Positions 18,465 through 27,085 of a stretch of 64,000 nucleotides of DNA are shown piece after piece (the first letter of the stretch is position 1; every line of letters begins with the position of its first letter). The notes under the pieces were generated by a model, which was not told the origin of the DNA, did no database searches, and saw only the letters and a program-made list of their open reading frames with translations. This DNA is from CALJXB01 sp965225935 (lineage in GTDB: Bacteria > Pseudomonadota > Alphaproteobacteria > Kiloniellales > JAKSDN01): NCBI GenBank assembly GCA_965225935.1, contig CBDDCC010000016.1, forward strand, positions 62,001 through 126,000, in the 5' to 3' direction. A program made the position numbers and the translations under genes.

Positions 18465-18926
18465 TTAGCGAGCGGCCTGTGTGATCATGTTCAGCATGTC
18501 GCCGACGAAGCGGCGGTCGCGAAGGGCCGCGCGCTGTTGCCGGAGGAGACGGACTTCGCCGGCCACGGCCATGCGGCAGCGCCTGAGCCGCAAGGGGCTG
18601 CCCAGCGCGGACCTGCGATTGAACCGTATGTGCCGGCAGAGTTGGCGGAGCACCCGCCAAGTCACCGACGGCGCCATCTGATCCGCGAGGGCCGCGCTCA
18701 GGAGATCGGCCGGCAGGAGATCCGCGAGCATGGGGCGGGAGCGCCTATAGTCAGCCGCGGCGCGCCACAGCTCCCGCCGAGCCAACCGGCGCGTCTCGTC
18801 GGCGATCCTGGTATCGAGCTCCCCAAGGAGGTCCTGAAGCTTGGGGTCGCGTTGCTCGGGCAAGGCCCGTACCGCGACGGGCCGGCACGGCTTTTGTTCG
18901 GACAAGCGAAGTTTTGGCGTCCGCAT
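18465..18926 (-). CDS. Hypothetical protein at the prophage left edge
   Basis: A 153-residue Arg- and Leu-rich, helical protein that I do not recognise. It starts MRTPKLRLSEQKPCRP and contains ELDTRIADETRRLARRELWR and a basic C-terminus. It lies downstream of the repressor gene on the same strand, but 145 bases away and behind its own candidate promoter: a TTGACA box (minus strand, 18974-18979) that overlaps a cluster of CAAG/CTTG inverted repeats like those at the repressor. This suggests a separate, repressor-controlled phage gene. The start codon is uncertain because no strong ribosome-binding site precedes it. Confidence 0.5.
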   Translation of the reverse strand: MRTPKLRLSEQKPCRPVAVRALPEQRDPKLQDLLGELDTRIADETRRLARRELWRAAADYRRSRPMLADLLPADLLSAALADQMAPSVTWRVLRQLCRHIRFNRRSALGSPLRLRRCRMAVAGEVRLLRQQRAALRDRRFVGDMLNMITQAAR

Positions 18927-18949
18927 CACGTCAGAGAAGGTAAGAAATC

Positions 18950-18980
18950 CTTGACTCTCAGTCAAGTAAAACTTGTCAAG
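18950..18980. promoter_or_regulatory. Candidate repressor operator cluster with overlapping -35 box
   Basis: Three nested palindromes: CTTGACT-CTC-AGTCAAG (18950-18966), CAAG-TAAAA-CTTG (18963-18975) and CTTG-T-CAAG (18972-18980). The middle one has the same CAAG-N5-CTTG architecture as the site in the divergent region upstream of the repressor gene. On the minus strand a TTGACA hexamer is embedded here. Binding by the CI-like repressor is inference. Confidence 0.5.
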
Positions 18981-19071
18981 AATACCAAGTGCGGCTTGAT
19001 TATGGTAGCTTTGCAGGTCCGTCGCCTTAGATGCGGAAAGCTGCAAACAGTCGTGGGACCAAGCGCCGCCT

Positions 19072-19737
19072 TCAGGTGCGGCGATAGCGGCGGTGCTCGA
19101 CCATGGTGCCGACGATGTGGCCGGGATGCTCGCTGTCGATGGCGAGGGTCGGCCAGTCGGGATTGAGCGGAACAAGCTCGACGATGTCGCGGCCCCAGGC
19201 GTCCTGGCCCCGCAGTCGGTACTTCTTGAAGGTGGCTTCCGGATCGCCCTCCCGCTTGGCGACCACCAGCTCGCCCGGCCGCGGTGCCACCGCGGGATCG
19301 ATGATGACCTTGTCGCCTGGCTGGAAGTCCGGGGCCATGCTGAGGCCCTCGATGACAAGGGCGAAGGCGTTTGAGCCAACCGGCAGATCCGTCAGCAGGT
19401 GTTCGTCGGCCGCACCCGGGGCGTAGGGATCCGCGATCTCTGTCCAGTCGCCGGCCTGAACGCGGTTGATGACGGGGACCCGGGAGATGCGGTCGGCGCC
19501 GGCGCCCTCGGGCGAGCCCGCGGCGGTCATAGGGCCGGACTCGTCCAACAGCCACTCCAGGCGTACGCCGAACAGCCGCGCCAGGCTGGACAGCCGCAGA
19601 CTGTCCGGGCGCGTGCGGTCGGCTTCCCACTGCGAGATGGCCTGGGAGGAGATGTCGAAGTAGGACGCCACCTCCTTCTGCTTCATGCCGGCGTGCTCGC
19701 GCGAGTGAGTCAGACGTTGGCCAAGCGTTGTGCTCAT
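19072..19737 (-). CDS. CI/LexA-type self-cleaving phage repressor (XRE HTH plus S24 peptidase domain)
   Basis: A 221-residue repressor. The N-terminal HTH_3 domain covers about residues 5-62 (MKQKEVASYFDISSQAISQW). The C-terminal S24 domain shows the cleavage site Ala95-Gly96 (NRVQAGDW), nucleophile Ser133 (GLSMAPDFQPGD) and general-base Lys171 (ATFKKYR). The family represses lytic genes and is inactivated by RecA-stimulated autocleavage, so DNA damage should induce this prophage. It diverges from the zinc-ribbon/GcrA-type gene across a 130-base region that holds a matching operator-like palindrome. Confidence 0.93.
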   Translation of the reverse strand: MSTTLGQRLTHSREHAGMKQKEVASYFDISSQAISQWEADRTRPDSLRLSSLARLFGVRLEWLLDESGPMTAAGSPEGAGADRISRVPVINRVQAGDWTEIADPYAPGAADEHLLTDLPVGSNAFALVIEGLSMAPDFQPGDKVIIDPAVAPRPGELVVAKREGDPEATFKKYRLRGQDAWGRDIVELVPLNPDWPTLAIDSEHPGHIVGTMVEHRRYRRT

Positions 19738-19772
19738 GGGAATGTTTTAAAGAGATTCTTACACAAGTCACG

Positions 19773-19811
19773 CAAGTTTAGCTTGATTTCATGAGCAAGA
19801 ACAGCTTTAAT
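19773..19811 (+). promoter_or_regulatory. Sigma70-type promoter with operator-like palindrome
   Basis: TTGATT (19783-19788), a 17-base spacer and TTTAAT (19806-19811) form a good housekeeping promoter reading toward the gene at 19868. The palindrome CAAG-TTTAG-CTTG (19773-19785) overlaps the -35 box, the right place for repression by the adjacent CI-like protein. The site is read directly; the binding partner is inferred. Confidence 0.6.
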
Positions 19812-19867
19812 CTCGGAGTGATTTTGAAAGCCGCCGTTGTCCTCATGGAACGCCAGGGAGGCCGCAG

Positions 19868-20302
19868 ATGTCCGGACCGGGAGGCCAGAAACGTCATCAA
19901 TCCACCGCGCGCCAACGAAAGTGCCTGAAATGTGGGCGAGACTTCCGGTCCGAAGGCTTTCACCACCGCATCTGCCGCAACTGCAAGCGGGTGCGTGGGC
20001 TGGACGAACCGGAGCCGGAAGACCGGCTCGACAGCGAGGCCAGCCGGGCGCGCCGTGAGCGGGGGTTGCGCCGTCTCATGGGCTTGCCGCCGCGCCGCGG
20101 TGGTCTCGTCCGCCTCTTCCTCGGGAAGAACTTGAGTTTCCGTTCCTGCCAGTGGATCGCTGGACGACCCGGGGCCGACGACGGCTGCAAATGCGGCCGG
20201 CCGACAATTGGGGGCTCACCCTACTGTGCCGAGCACGAGCGCCGCGCACGGCGGCTACCGGCTCAGGAGCAAGCGGCGCCACACCAGCGGCGGGCCGCCT
20301 AG
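19868..20302 (+). CDS. Zinc-ribbon plus GcrA C-terminal-like regulatory protein
   Basis: A 144-residue protein with two Cys clusters. Residues about 18-42 form a CxxC...CxxC zinc ribbon (KCLKCGRDFRSEGFHHRICR) common in alphaproteobacterial phages. Residues about 95-128 (SCQWIAGRPGADDGCKCGRP then PYCAEHERRARR) match the C-terminal module of GcrA, the sigma70-associated cell-cycle regulator of alphaproteobacteria. The GcrA N-terminal DNA-binding domain is absent. It is the first gene controlled from the divergent region next to the repressor, so it may act as an early regulator. GGGAGG precedes the ATG. Confidence 0.7.
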   Translation: MSGPGGQKRHQSTARQRKCLKCGRDFRSEGFHHRICRNCKRVRGLDEPEPEDRLDSEASRARRERGLRRLMGLPPRRGGLVRLFLGKNLSFRSCQWIAGRPGADDGCKCGRPTIGGSPYCAEHERRARRLPAQEQAAPHQRRAA

Positions 20303-20426
20303 GGCGAGCCCAACAGACGCGGGGGATGATTCGCCCCGGCCTAGAGAACAGTCGACCGGAGCCTGCCCTCTCAACCTGGGATCGCCGGCTCGCAGATCCT
20401 AAAAGCAAGGTCAGGGGAGGGCATGC

Positions 20427-20987
20427 GTGAGCAAGCGATCCAAGCCGGCGAAACGTGGTGCGGCCAGTGGTGCCCGTGCCGATACGGGGCCGAAGGAGCG
20501 TCACCAGCACGGCGACGTGATCGAGCTGGAAGAGACCATGCAGGCCGGGCTGCGCCGGGCTCGGAACCGCACGCAGGTCGCGCTCGACCGCTATCTGATC
20601 CGGCGCGAGATCAGCGAGCGCCAGTACGACGCTGGCAGCAAGCTCTATCGGCAGTGGCGGGCTTCGGGAAGCCAGCTCAGCGTTACCGGCCGCTACGGGC
20701 CGAGGCTGGGCCGCAGCGAGGAGAAGAGCGAGTTTCAGATCGACATGCGTCGGCGCGTCGATCGCGCCCTGCGGGATGTGGGCTCCCAGCTCTCGGCGGT
20801 GCTGGTCCACGTCTGCCTCTGCGATCTGCCGGCGCGTGATTGGGCGGTGCGGGCTGGGGGTGCGCCCCAGGCGGGAATCGTGGTGCTGCGGCTAGCGCTC
20901 GACGCCCTGGCCGATCACTACCAAAACGCCAGGATGACCCGACGCTCAGCCGTCGACGTCGGGGAAGTCCCCGCGGTCGAACAATGA
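20427..20987 (+). CDS. Phage protein, DUF6456-like
   Basis: A 186-residue basic protein starting at GTG 20427 behind AGGGGAGGG. The segment RREISERQYDAGSKLYRQWR resembles the DUF6456-type domain seen in alphaproteobacterial phages and in some host regulators (family assignment from memory, moderate). A C-terminal region rich in hydrophobic residues (AGIVVLRLALDALADHY) looks like a second helix pair. Together with the preceding gene it makes a short early operon. Its 3' end overlaps the convergent pyrE-like gene by about 42 bases. Confidence 0.6.
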   Translation: MSKRSKPAKRGAASGARADTGPKERHQHGDVIELEETMQAGLRRARNRTQVALDRYLIRREISERQYDAGSKLYRQWRASGSQLSVTGRYGPRLGRSEEKSEFQIDMRRRVDRALRDVGSQLSAVLVHVCLCDLPARDWAVRAGGAPQAGIVVLRLALDALADHYQNARMTRRSAVDVGEVPAVEQ

Positions 20988-21530
20988 GATGAGCTCGAAG
21001 CCCTGAGCCTCTAGCTTCTCCCGGCCGCCCTCCTGCCGGTCGACGATGGCGAGCACCTTGGAAACGGGGCAGCCGCGCTCCCGGACCGCTTCGGCGGCCT
21101 GCAGGGCTGAACCGCCGGTGGTCACCACGTCGTCGATGATCAGGGCTTCAAGCGCCGGATCGAGATGGCCGTCGATCAGCTGCTGGGTGCCGTGGTCCTT
21201 CAGCTTCTTGCGCACGTAGAAGGCGTTCACCGGAAAGCGGCCGAAGCTCTTCACGCAGACCGCCGCCACGAGGGGCACGGCGCCCATCTCCAGGCCGCCG
21301 ATGTTTTGGATGCGGTGCGCTTCCAACACGTCGAGCACGGCATCGGCCAAGAGGCTCGAGCCCTCGGGGTCGAGCATGGTCTGCTTCATGTTGAGGAAGA
21401 ACGTGCTGGTGCGGCCGGAGGCCAGGGTGAAGCTGCGCCCGGTAATGAGGGACTTCTCTTCGATGATTCGGCGCATGCGTTCGCGGTCGCGGTCCGAGGT
21501 CTTCGGAGCGGGTGCAGGAGTTTTCGGCAT
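20946..21530 (-). CDS. pyrE: Orotate phosphoribosyltransferase-like protein
   Basis: A 194-residue type I phosphoribosyltransferase. It carries ITGRSFTLASGRTSTFFLNM near the N-terminus, GGLEMGAVPLVAAV, the flexible loop with KKLKDHG, and the PRPP-binding motif ALIIDDVVTTGGSALQA. These fit OPRTase (orotate plus PRPP to OMP, UMP synthesis). ATG 21530 (MPKTPAPAP) is my start; ATG 21578 is also in frame. It points against the prophage genes and sits between early regulators and terminase, so it is either a phage-carried metabolic gene or a host gene trapped between two phage segments. Confidence 0.85.
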   Translation of the reverse strand: MPKTPAPAPKTSDRDRERMRRIIEEKSLITGRSFTLASGRTSTFFLNMKQTMLDPEGSSLLADAVLDVLEAHRIQNIGGLEMGAVPLVAAVCVKSFGRFPVNAFYVRKKLKDHGTQQLIDGHLDPALEALIIDDVVTTGGSALQAAEAVRERGCPVSKVLAIVDRQEGGREKLEAQGFELISLFDRGDFPDVDG

Positions 21531-21749
21531 GTCCGATCCGGTGGTTTGTGTCTGGAAGATGTAGGAAGAAGTGAACATCTATCCCGACAAGTCCAACAGC
21601 GCAATGCGCAAGTGGGTCACGACGGCGCTGTGAGATCCGATTTGCCCATGGTTTGAACCCTTTGGGCGTTTCTTGGGCGGCGACCTGAAAAACCGCTTGC
21701 AGCGTTACACGGAAAAGCATAGAGAAAGCCAAGTCCAAGAGATCCGAGA

Positions 21750-21779
21750 CCCGCCCGGCTGGCGCCGCGGCGGGTTTTT
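21750..21779 (+). terminator. Intrinsic terminator before the terminase genes
   Basis: CCCGCC (21750-21755) pairs with GGCGGG (21769-21774), followed by five T. Such terminators commonly lie just upstream of small terminase genes and separate late transcription from what precedes. Confidence 0.65.
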
Positions 21780-21806
21780 CGTTTCAGAAAGCCCGGCGTA
21801 AGCAGT

Positions 21807-22334
21807 GTGTCCAGCAGACGGAACCTGAGCGAGCGGCAGCGGCGTTTCGTCTCGGCCTATATCGGGTCACTCGATCCCGGGGCCGCCGCCGTCGCCGCCG
21901 GCTACAGTGCACGGCGGGCGCTGCAAACCGGCGAGCGGCTCTTGTCCCAGCGTCCGATCGTCGAGGCCATTGCGCGGCGCGCCGGGGAAGGCCCGGAACA
22001 GGATCCGGTGCCGCAGGGCTCGCCGATTACCCGGCAGTGGATCACCAAGGAACTCACGGAGCTTTACCGGACGGTCAGGTCCTGTCTGCCCGGCCCGGGC
22101 GCCGAGGCGGACAAGGCACCCTCCGGTGCCTCGTTGCAGAGCGCCACCAAGATGCTCGAGCTCTTGATCAAGCATCTCGAGGAGGACGGCCGCGACGAGG
22201 GCCCGGGCGACGGGACGGGCGAGCCGGACCTGTCGCGACTGAGTCCGGACGACCTGCGGCAACTCGAGGCGATCCTTGCACGTACCATCGCTGGCTCAGG
22301 TGCGGAAGGAGCTGGCGGAGCGAAGCCTCAGTGA
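21807..22334 (+). CDS. Terminase small subunit
   Basis: A 175-residue protein with the terminase_2-type N-terminal helix-turn-helix (LSERQRRFVSAYIGSLDPGA then AAVAAGYSARRALQTG). It recognises phage DNA and hands it to the large subunit for packaging. The start is GTG 21807 with a weak ribosome-binding site. The C-terminal region is acidic. The gene overlaps the large-subunit gene by 59 bases. Confidence 0.8.
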   Translation: MSSRRNLSERQRRFVSAYIGSLDPGAAAVAAGYSARRALQTGERLLSQRPIVEAIARRAGEGPEQDPVPQGSPITRQWITKELTELYRTVRSCLPGPGAEADKAPSGASLQSATKMLELLIKHLEEDGRDEGPGDGTGEPDLSRLSPDDLRQLEAILARTIAGSGAEGAGGAKPQ

Positions 22335-23712
22335 CTTCATACGCCTGCACTGGCGCCAGATCGATCCCTCGGACTTCTGCCACAACTGGCACATCGATCT
22401 GATCTGCGATCGCCTGCAGGCGGTCTCGGCGGGTCGTATCCGCAAGCTCCTGATCACCGTTCCGCCGCGGCACATGAAGTCGATCACGGTGGCGGTGGCC
22501 TGGCCCGCCTGGACCTGGCTGCAGCGCCCCGGCGGCTTGCAGGGGCCGCAGACCCGTTTCCTGTTCGCTTCCTACGCCCACTCGCTCTCGATCCGTGACA
22601 GCGTGAAGTGCCGGCGCCTGATCGAGTCGCCCGCCTATCAGAGAGCCTGGCGCTACCGCTTCCGGCTGACCTCGGACCAGAACACAAAGGTCCGCTTCGA
22701 GAACGACCGGGGCGGCTATCGCCTCGCTACCTCGGTCGATGGTGCGCTGACGGGCGAAGGCGGCGATATCATCGTAGTCGACGACCCGCATAACGTGCGC
22801 GAGGCGGAAAGCCACACGGTGCGCGAGGCGACCCTCGCCTGGTGGGACGAGGCCCTGTCGACGCGCCTCAACGACGCGCGCAGCGGCGCTTACGTGATCA
22901 TCATGCAGCGCGTGCACGAAGGCGACCTGGCAGGCCACGTGCTGGGCGAGGGCGAATGGGACCATGTCTGCCTTCCGGCGCGCTTCGAGCCCGATCATCC
23001 GCAGCGCCTGGCAGGCGACCCCAGAAAGAGGACGGGCGAGCTCCTGTGGCCTGGCCGCTTCGGAGAGCAGGAAATCCGCGAACTGGGAGTTCGGCTCGGC
23101 AGCTACGGGACGGCGGCGCAGCTGCAACAGCGCCCGGCACCCCGCTCGGGCGGCATGTTTCGGCCCCATTGGTTCGAGATCGTGAGATGCGCGCCCGCCG
23201 ACGCGAACCGTGTTCGCTACTGGGACCTGGCGGCGACCAGCGCCCAGGGCCGAAACGATCCCGACTGGACAGCAGGCGCCAAGGTCGCGCTCAAGGATGG
23301 CACCTATTTCATCGAGGACCTGCGGCGCCTGCGCGGCACGCCGAAAGAGGTGGAGGACACCGTGAGGCAGACGGCTCAGCTGGACGGCAAGGAGATTCCC
23401 ATCTGGATGGAACAGGAACCGGGATCCTCGGGCAAGAGCGTGATCGACCACTTCGCCCGCAACGTCCTGGTCGGCTTCGCCTTTCGCGGCGACCGGGTTA
23501 CCGGGTCCAAGGTCGGCCGGGCGGACCCTTTCAGCGCCGCAGCCGAAGCGGGCAACGTCAAGCTGCTGGAGGCACCCTGGAACCGCGCTTTTCTCGACGA
23601 GCTTCAGGCCTTTCCGAACGGCAGCCATGACGATCAGGTGGATGCGGCGAGCGGCGCGCTGGACAAGCTGGGCGGCACACTCGGGCATGGGCCACAAGTG
23701 AGGCGTCTCTGA
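22276..23712 (+). CDS. Terminase large subunit
   Basis: A 478-residue packaging motor with N-terminal ATPase and C-terminal nuclease. Walker A-like PPRHMKS lies at residues 63-69, Walker B IIVVDDPH near 160, and the nuclease acidic residues are in RYWDLAATS and in DDQVDAASGAL near the end. The position corresponds to RcGTA g2. TTG 22276 is the first start in the frame; a later start inside the overlap is possible. Stop TGA overlaps the portal ATG. Confidence 0.92.
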   Translation: MHVPSLAQVRKELAERSLSDFIRLHWRQIDPSDFCHNWHIDLICDRLQAVSAGRIRKLLITVPPRHMKSITVAVAWPAWTWLQRPGGLQGPQTRFLFASYAHSLSIRDSVKCRRLIESPAYQRAWRYRFRLTSDQNTKVRFENDRGGYRLATSVDGALTGEGGDIIVVDDPHNVREAESHTVREATLAWWDEALSTRLNDARSGAYVIIMQRVHEGDLAGHVLGEGEWDHVCLPARFEPDHPQRLAGDPRKRTGELLWPGRFGEQEIRELGVRLGSYGTAAQLQQRPAPRSGGMFRPHWFEIVRCAPADANRVRYWDLAATSAQGRNDPDWTAGAKVALKDGTYFIEDLRRLRGTPKEVEDTVRQTAQLDGKEIPIWMEQEPGSSGKSVIDHFARNVLVGFAFRGDRVTGSKVGRADPFSAAAEAGNVKLLEAPWNRAFLDELQAFPNGSHDDQVDAASGALDKLGGTLGHGPQVRRL

Positions 23713-24995
23713 TGGACCTTCGCGCGGCCTGGCGGGCGCTCTTGGGCCTGGAACGGAAGCAGAGTCGAGCGGCGCCCATGCTGGCCTTGTTCGGGGCGGG
23801 CCTGCCGATGGCGACGCCCCGGCAGTACGACCGGCTGGCCGAGGAGGGTTTCCAGAAGAACGCGGTGGTCTACCGCTGTGTGAACCTCATATCGGAGTGC
23901 GCCGCGGCGGTCCCCTGGACTCTCTTCCGGGGGCAGGGCAAGCGCCGGGAACAGCTGGAGTCTCACGCGCTGCTCACCCTCCTGCAGCGGCCCAACCCGA
24001 CCCAAGGGGGCGCCGGCTTCTTCCGCACCGTATATGCGTTTCGGCTTCTCTCCGGGAACAGCTACATCGAAGCGGTCGGCCCGAGCGAGGGCCCCAACGC
24101 CGGCCGGACGCGCGAGCTCTGGACGCTCAGGCCCGACCGCACGCGGGTGATCAAGGGCGAGAACGGGCAGCCGTCCGGCTTCCAGTTCCAGGCCGGCGGC
24201 GAGCCGGTGGTCTGGCGGATCGACTCGGTCAGCGGCAAGTCGCCGATCCTCCATTCGAAGAACTTCCATCCCCTCGACGACTGGTACGGTATGAGCCCGC
24301 TGGAGGCAGCCGCCTTCGAGGTGGATCAGCACAACGCCGCCGGCCGCTGGAACTTCGCGCTGCTGAAGAACAGCGGGCGTCCGTCCGGCGCCCTGGTCTA
24401 CAAGCCCGGCGAGCGCGCCGGCAGCGACGTCCTCGATGGCGAACAGTTCGCCCGCCTGCAGCGGCAGATCGACGATCTGACCACGGGCGCCGACAACGCC
24501 GGCCGGCCGCTGATCCTGGAGGGCGGGCTCGACTGGCGGCAGATCTCCCTGGCGCCGACCGACCTCGACTGGCTCAAGGGCCGGGACCTCTCGGCCCGGG
24601 ACATCGCGCTCACTTACGACGTACCACCGCAGCTGGTCGGTATCGAAGGCTCTCAAACCTTCGCCAACTTCGAGCAGGCGCGCCTCTCGCTCTACGAGGA
24701 CGCGGTCCTGCCCCTGTTGGACTCCTACAGGGACGATCTGAACCGCTGGCTGGTGCCCTCCTTCGGGCCCGACCTCCAGCTCAACTTCGACCAGGACGCC
24801 GTTTCGGCCCTGGCTCCGCGCCGGAAGGCGAAGTGGGACATGGTGCGCCGCGCGAGCTTCCTCACCATCAACGAGAAGCGGGCCGCCCTCGGTTACGCGC
24901 CCATCGCCGACGGCGACCGGCTCCAGAATGAGGTGTCGCGGACCAGGGACGGCGATACCGCGACCGGGCGACGAAAGGAGACGGCAAAGACGTGA
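23712..24995 (+). CDS. Phage portal protein (HK97 family)
   Basis: A 427-residue portal protein. Typical segments are KNAVVYRCVNLISECAAAVP near residue 55, LLSGNSYIEAVGP, and YDVPPQLVGIEGSQTFANFE in the C-terminal third. It forms the dodecameric vertex ring through which DNA enters. It is coupled to terminase upstream and to the protease gene downstream (overlap of four bases). Confidence 0.93.
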   Translation: MDLRAAWRALLGLERKQSRAAPMLALFGAGLPMATPRQYDRLAEEGFQKNAVVYRCVNLISECAAAVPWTLFRGQGKRREQLESHALLTLLQRPNPTQGGAGFFRTVYAFRLLSGNSYIEAVGPSEGPNAGRTRELWTLRPDRTRVIKGENGQPSGFQFQAGGEPVVWRIDSVSGKSPILHSKNFHPLDDWYGMSPLEAAAFEVDQHNAAGRWNFALLKNSGRPSGALVYKPGERAGSDVLDGEQFARLQRQIDDLTTGADNAGRPLILEGGLDWRQISLAPTDLDWLKGRDLSARDIALTYDVPPQLVGIEGSQTFANFEQARLSLYEDAVLPLLDSYRDDLNRWLVPSFGPDLQLNFDQDAVSALAPRRKAKWDMVRRASFLTINEKRAALGYAPIADGDRLQNEVSRTRDGDTATGRRKETAKT

Positions 24996-25744
24996 GTGAA
25001 CATTCGGAGATCCGCAAGATGGAACCCGAGATGGCGTCTTACGAACCGATGGAATCCGATGGCAGCGAACATCTCGATCTGTCCTTCGAGCTCAAGGCCC
25101 TCGATCAGGTCACGGCGCCCGATGGCTCGGAGACCGGTCTGTTCGAGGGGCTGGCCTCGACCTTCGGCGAGCGGGATCTGCTCAACGACGTGATCGAGCC
25201 CGGCGCCTTCAAGAAGGCGCTCACCAACCCGCGCGGCATCAAGATGCTGTGGCAGCACGACGCAGGCCAGCCCATCGGCGTCTGGGAACAGATCCGGGAG
25301 ACGGACCGGGGCTTGCACGTGCGCGGGCGTCTGATCCTGGACGTGCGCAAGGCCTTCGAGGCCTGGGCGCTGTTGAAGGCAAGGGCGGTGGATGCCCTGT
25401 CCATCGGGTTCAAGGTGCCGGACCCCGCGGAGAACCAGGCGATCGACCCTGAGAACGGGACCCGGCGCATCAAGCGCCTCGACCTCTGGGAGGTCAGTAT
25501 CGTCACCTTCCCGGCCAACCCGAAGGCCCGCGTCGAGCGTGTAAAGAGCCTTGCGGTGCCGGATCTGAGGAGCAGGCAGGATATCGAGAAGGCTCTGCGT
25601 GACGCAGGGTTCTCGCGTTCGGTCGCGAAGTATGTCGCGGCCCACTGGCAGCCGCCGGCTCGACGGGACGTCGAGGGCGGTGTGGCCGAGGCAATCGCGG
25701 CCTATCGAAGCCAACTGGCCGCGGTCAGGGCGCGCCTGAGCTGA
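24992..25744 (+). CDS. HK97-family prohead protease
   Basis: A 250-residue serine protease (U35/S78 type) that matures the capsid. The catalytic His is probably His89 (MLWQHD) and the catalytic Ser is Ser137 (DALSIGF). GTG 24992 overlaps the portal stop. A C-terminal extension after the protease core (residues about 185-250, DIEKALRDAGFSRSVAKYVA) may act as a scaffold-like segment. Confidence 0.9.
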   Translation: MSEHSEIRKMEPEMASYEPMESDGSEHLDLSFELKALDQVTAPDGSETGLFEGLASTFGERDLLNDVIEPGAFKKALTNPRGIKMLWQHDAGQPIGVWEQIRETDRGLHVRGRLILDVRKAFEAWALLKARAVDALSIGFKVPDPAENQAIDPENGTRRIKRLDLWEVSIVTFPANPKARVERVKSLAVPDLRSRQDIEKALRDAGFSRSVAKYVAAHWQPPARRDVEGGVAEAIAAYRSQLAAVRARLS

Positions 25745-25805
25745 GCGCCTTCCCCCACATCGTCGTGGCCCGCCAGGCAGGCGGCCGAACAAACGCTAGG
25801 AGAGC

Positions 25806-27071
25806 ATGATGACGGAAGACTTCAGAGGACTTCTGGAGGAGCAAGGTCGAACCTTTCAGGCCGTCCAGGGTGGAATCGAGCGCCTGAACGAGCGCTGCGA
25901 TTCCATCGAGACGGCGCTCAGCCGGTCGAACCGGGCTGCCGGCGACGGTGAGAGGCCGGAGGAGACCAAACGGGCCCATCGCTTCGCTTCCCTGATCGGA
26001 CGGGAGTCTGCGCTCGCCGATGGCGAGAGCGGAGAGCCCGAGCTCGCCACCTACCGGGCCTACCGGTCGGTCCTGGCCAAGTACCTGCGCTACGGCCTGG
26101 CCCACCTCACGCCCGATGAGAACCAGGCCCTGGTCCTCGGCCGGGTCAGCGCGAAAGCGCTCAGCGTGGGCGTGGAGGCCGACGGCGGCTACTGGGTGAC
26201 GCCGGAGATCTCGGACCGGGTGGTGCAGCGCCAGTTCGACACCAGCCCCATGCGGTCCATCGCCAACGTGGTGACGATCGGCACCGACGCCATAGAGTTT
26301 CCGACCGACAGCAACGACATTGCCTCGGGCGGCTGGGTCGGCGAGAGCGACAGCCGCAGCGAGACCGCGACGCCTGAGGTCGGCATGAAGCGGATCCCGG
26401 TGCACGAGCAGTACGCCAACCCACGGGCCACTCAGAAGCTGCTCGACGACGCGGCCTTTCCGGTGGAGCAGTGGCTGGCCGACAAGATCGCCGACAAGTT
26501 CATCCGTGAGGAGAACGCAGCCTTCATCTCCGGCAACGGCGTCTCCAAGCCACGCGGAATCCTGGACTACGGCGGCGACGCCACGAGCGAGGACGACGAC
26601 TCTCGCGCTTGGGGTGCGCTGCAGTTCGTGCCGTCCGGAAACGCCAGCGGCTTTGCCAGCAGCAACCCCGGTGATGCCTTGATCGATCTGGTGCACAAGC
26701 TGAAGGCGATCTACCGGGTCCGGGCCGTCTGGCTCATGAACCGGGCGACCGCGGCGGCCGTGCGCAAGTTCAAGGACGGCCAGGGCAACTACCTCTGGTC
26801 GGGTGGAAACCTCCAGGAAGGCTTGCCCCAGCGCCTGCTGGGCTTCCCTGTGGTGGAAGCTGAGGACATGCCGGACGTCGCGACCGGTGCCTTCAGCATC
26901 GCCTTCGGCGACTTCATGATCGGCTATCAGATCGTCGATCGGCAGGGTGTCCGCACCTTGCGGGATCCCTTCACGGCGAAGCCTTTCGTACAGTTCTACA
27001 CAACCAAGCGCGTGGGCGGCGATGTGGTGGACTTCGACGCCGTCAAGCTGCTCAAGATCGCTGAGTCCTAA
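25806..27071 (+). CDS. Major capsid protein (HK97 fold)
   Basis: A 421-residue capsid protein. An N-terminal helical delta-like region (RTFQAVQGGIERLNERCDSI) precedes the mature domain, which has YWVTPEISDRVVQRQFDTSP and KFIREENAAFISGNGVSKPRG, both characteristic of HK97-type capsids. The delta region would be removed by the upstream protease. AGGAGAGCATG provides the ribosome-binding site. Confidence 0.93.
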   Translation: MMTEDFRGLLEEQGRTFQAVQGGIERLNERCDSIETALSRSNRAAGDGERPEETKRAHRFASLIGRESALADGESGEPELATYRAYRSVLAKYLRYGLAHLTPDENQALVLGRVSAKALSVGVEADGGYWVTPEISDRVVQRQFDTSPMRSIANVVTIGTDAIEFPTDSNDIASGGWVGESDSRSETATPEVGMKRIPVHEQYANPRATQKLLDDAAFPVEQWLADKIADKFIREENAAFISGNGVSKPRGILDYGGDATSEDDDSRAWGALQFVPSGNASGFASSNPGDALIDLVHKLKAIYRVRAVWLMNRATAAAVRKFKDGQGNYLWSGGNLQEGLPQRLLGFPVVEAEDMPDVATGAFSIAFGDFMIGYQIVDRQGVRTLRDPFTAKPFVQFYTTKRVGGDVVDFDAVKLLKIAES

Positions 27072-27085
27072 AGGAGGGTCGAACG

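Noticed and set aside
18927..19379. Upstream extension of the hypothetical protein at 18465 into the repressor gene
   Set aside because: The added residues are an alternative frame of the repressor and are Ser/Arg-rich without meaning.
19799..19802. GAAC near the repressor promoter as a further SOS box
   Set aside because: No second GAAC at seven bases distance; it is a single chance word.
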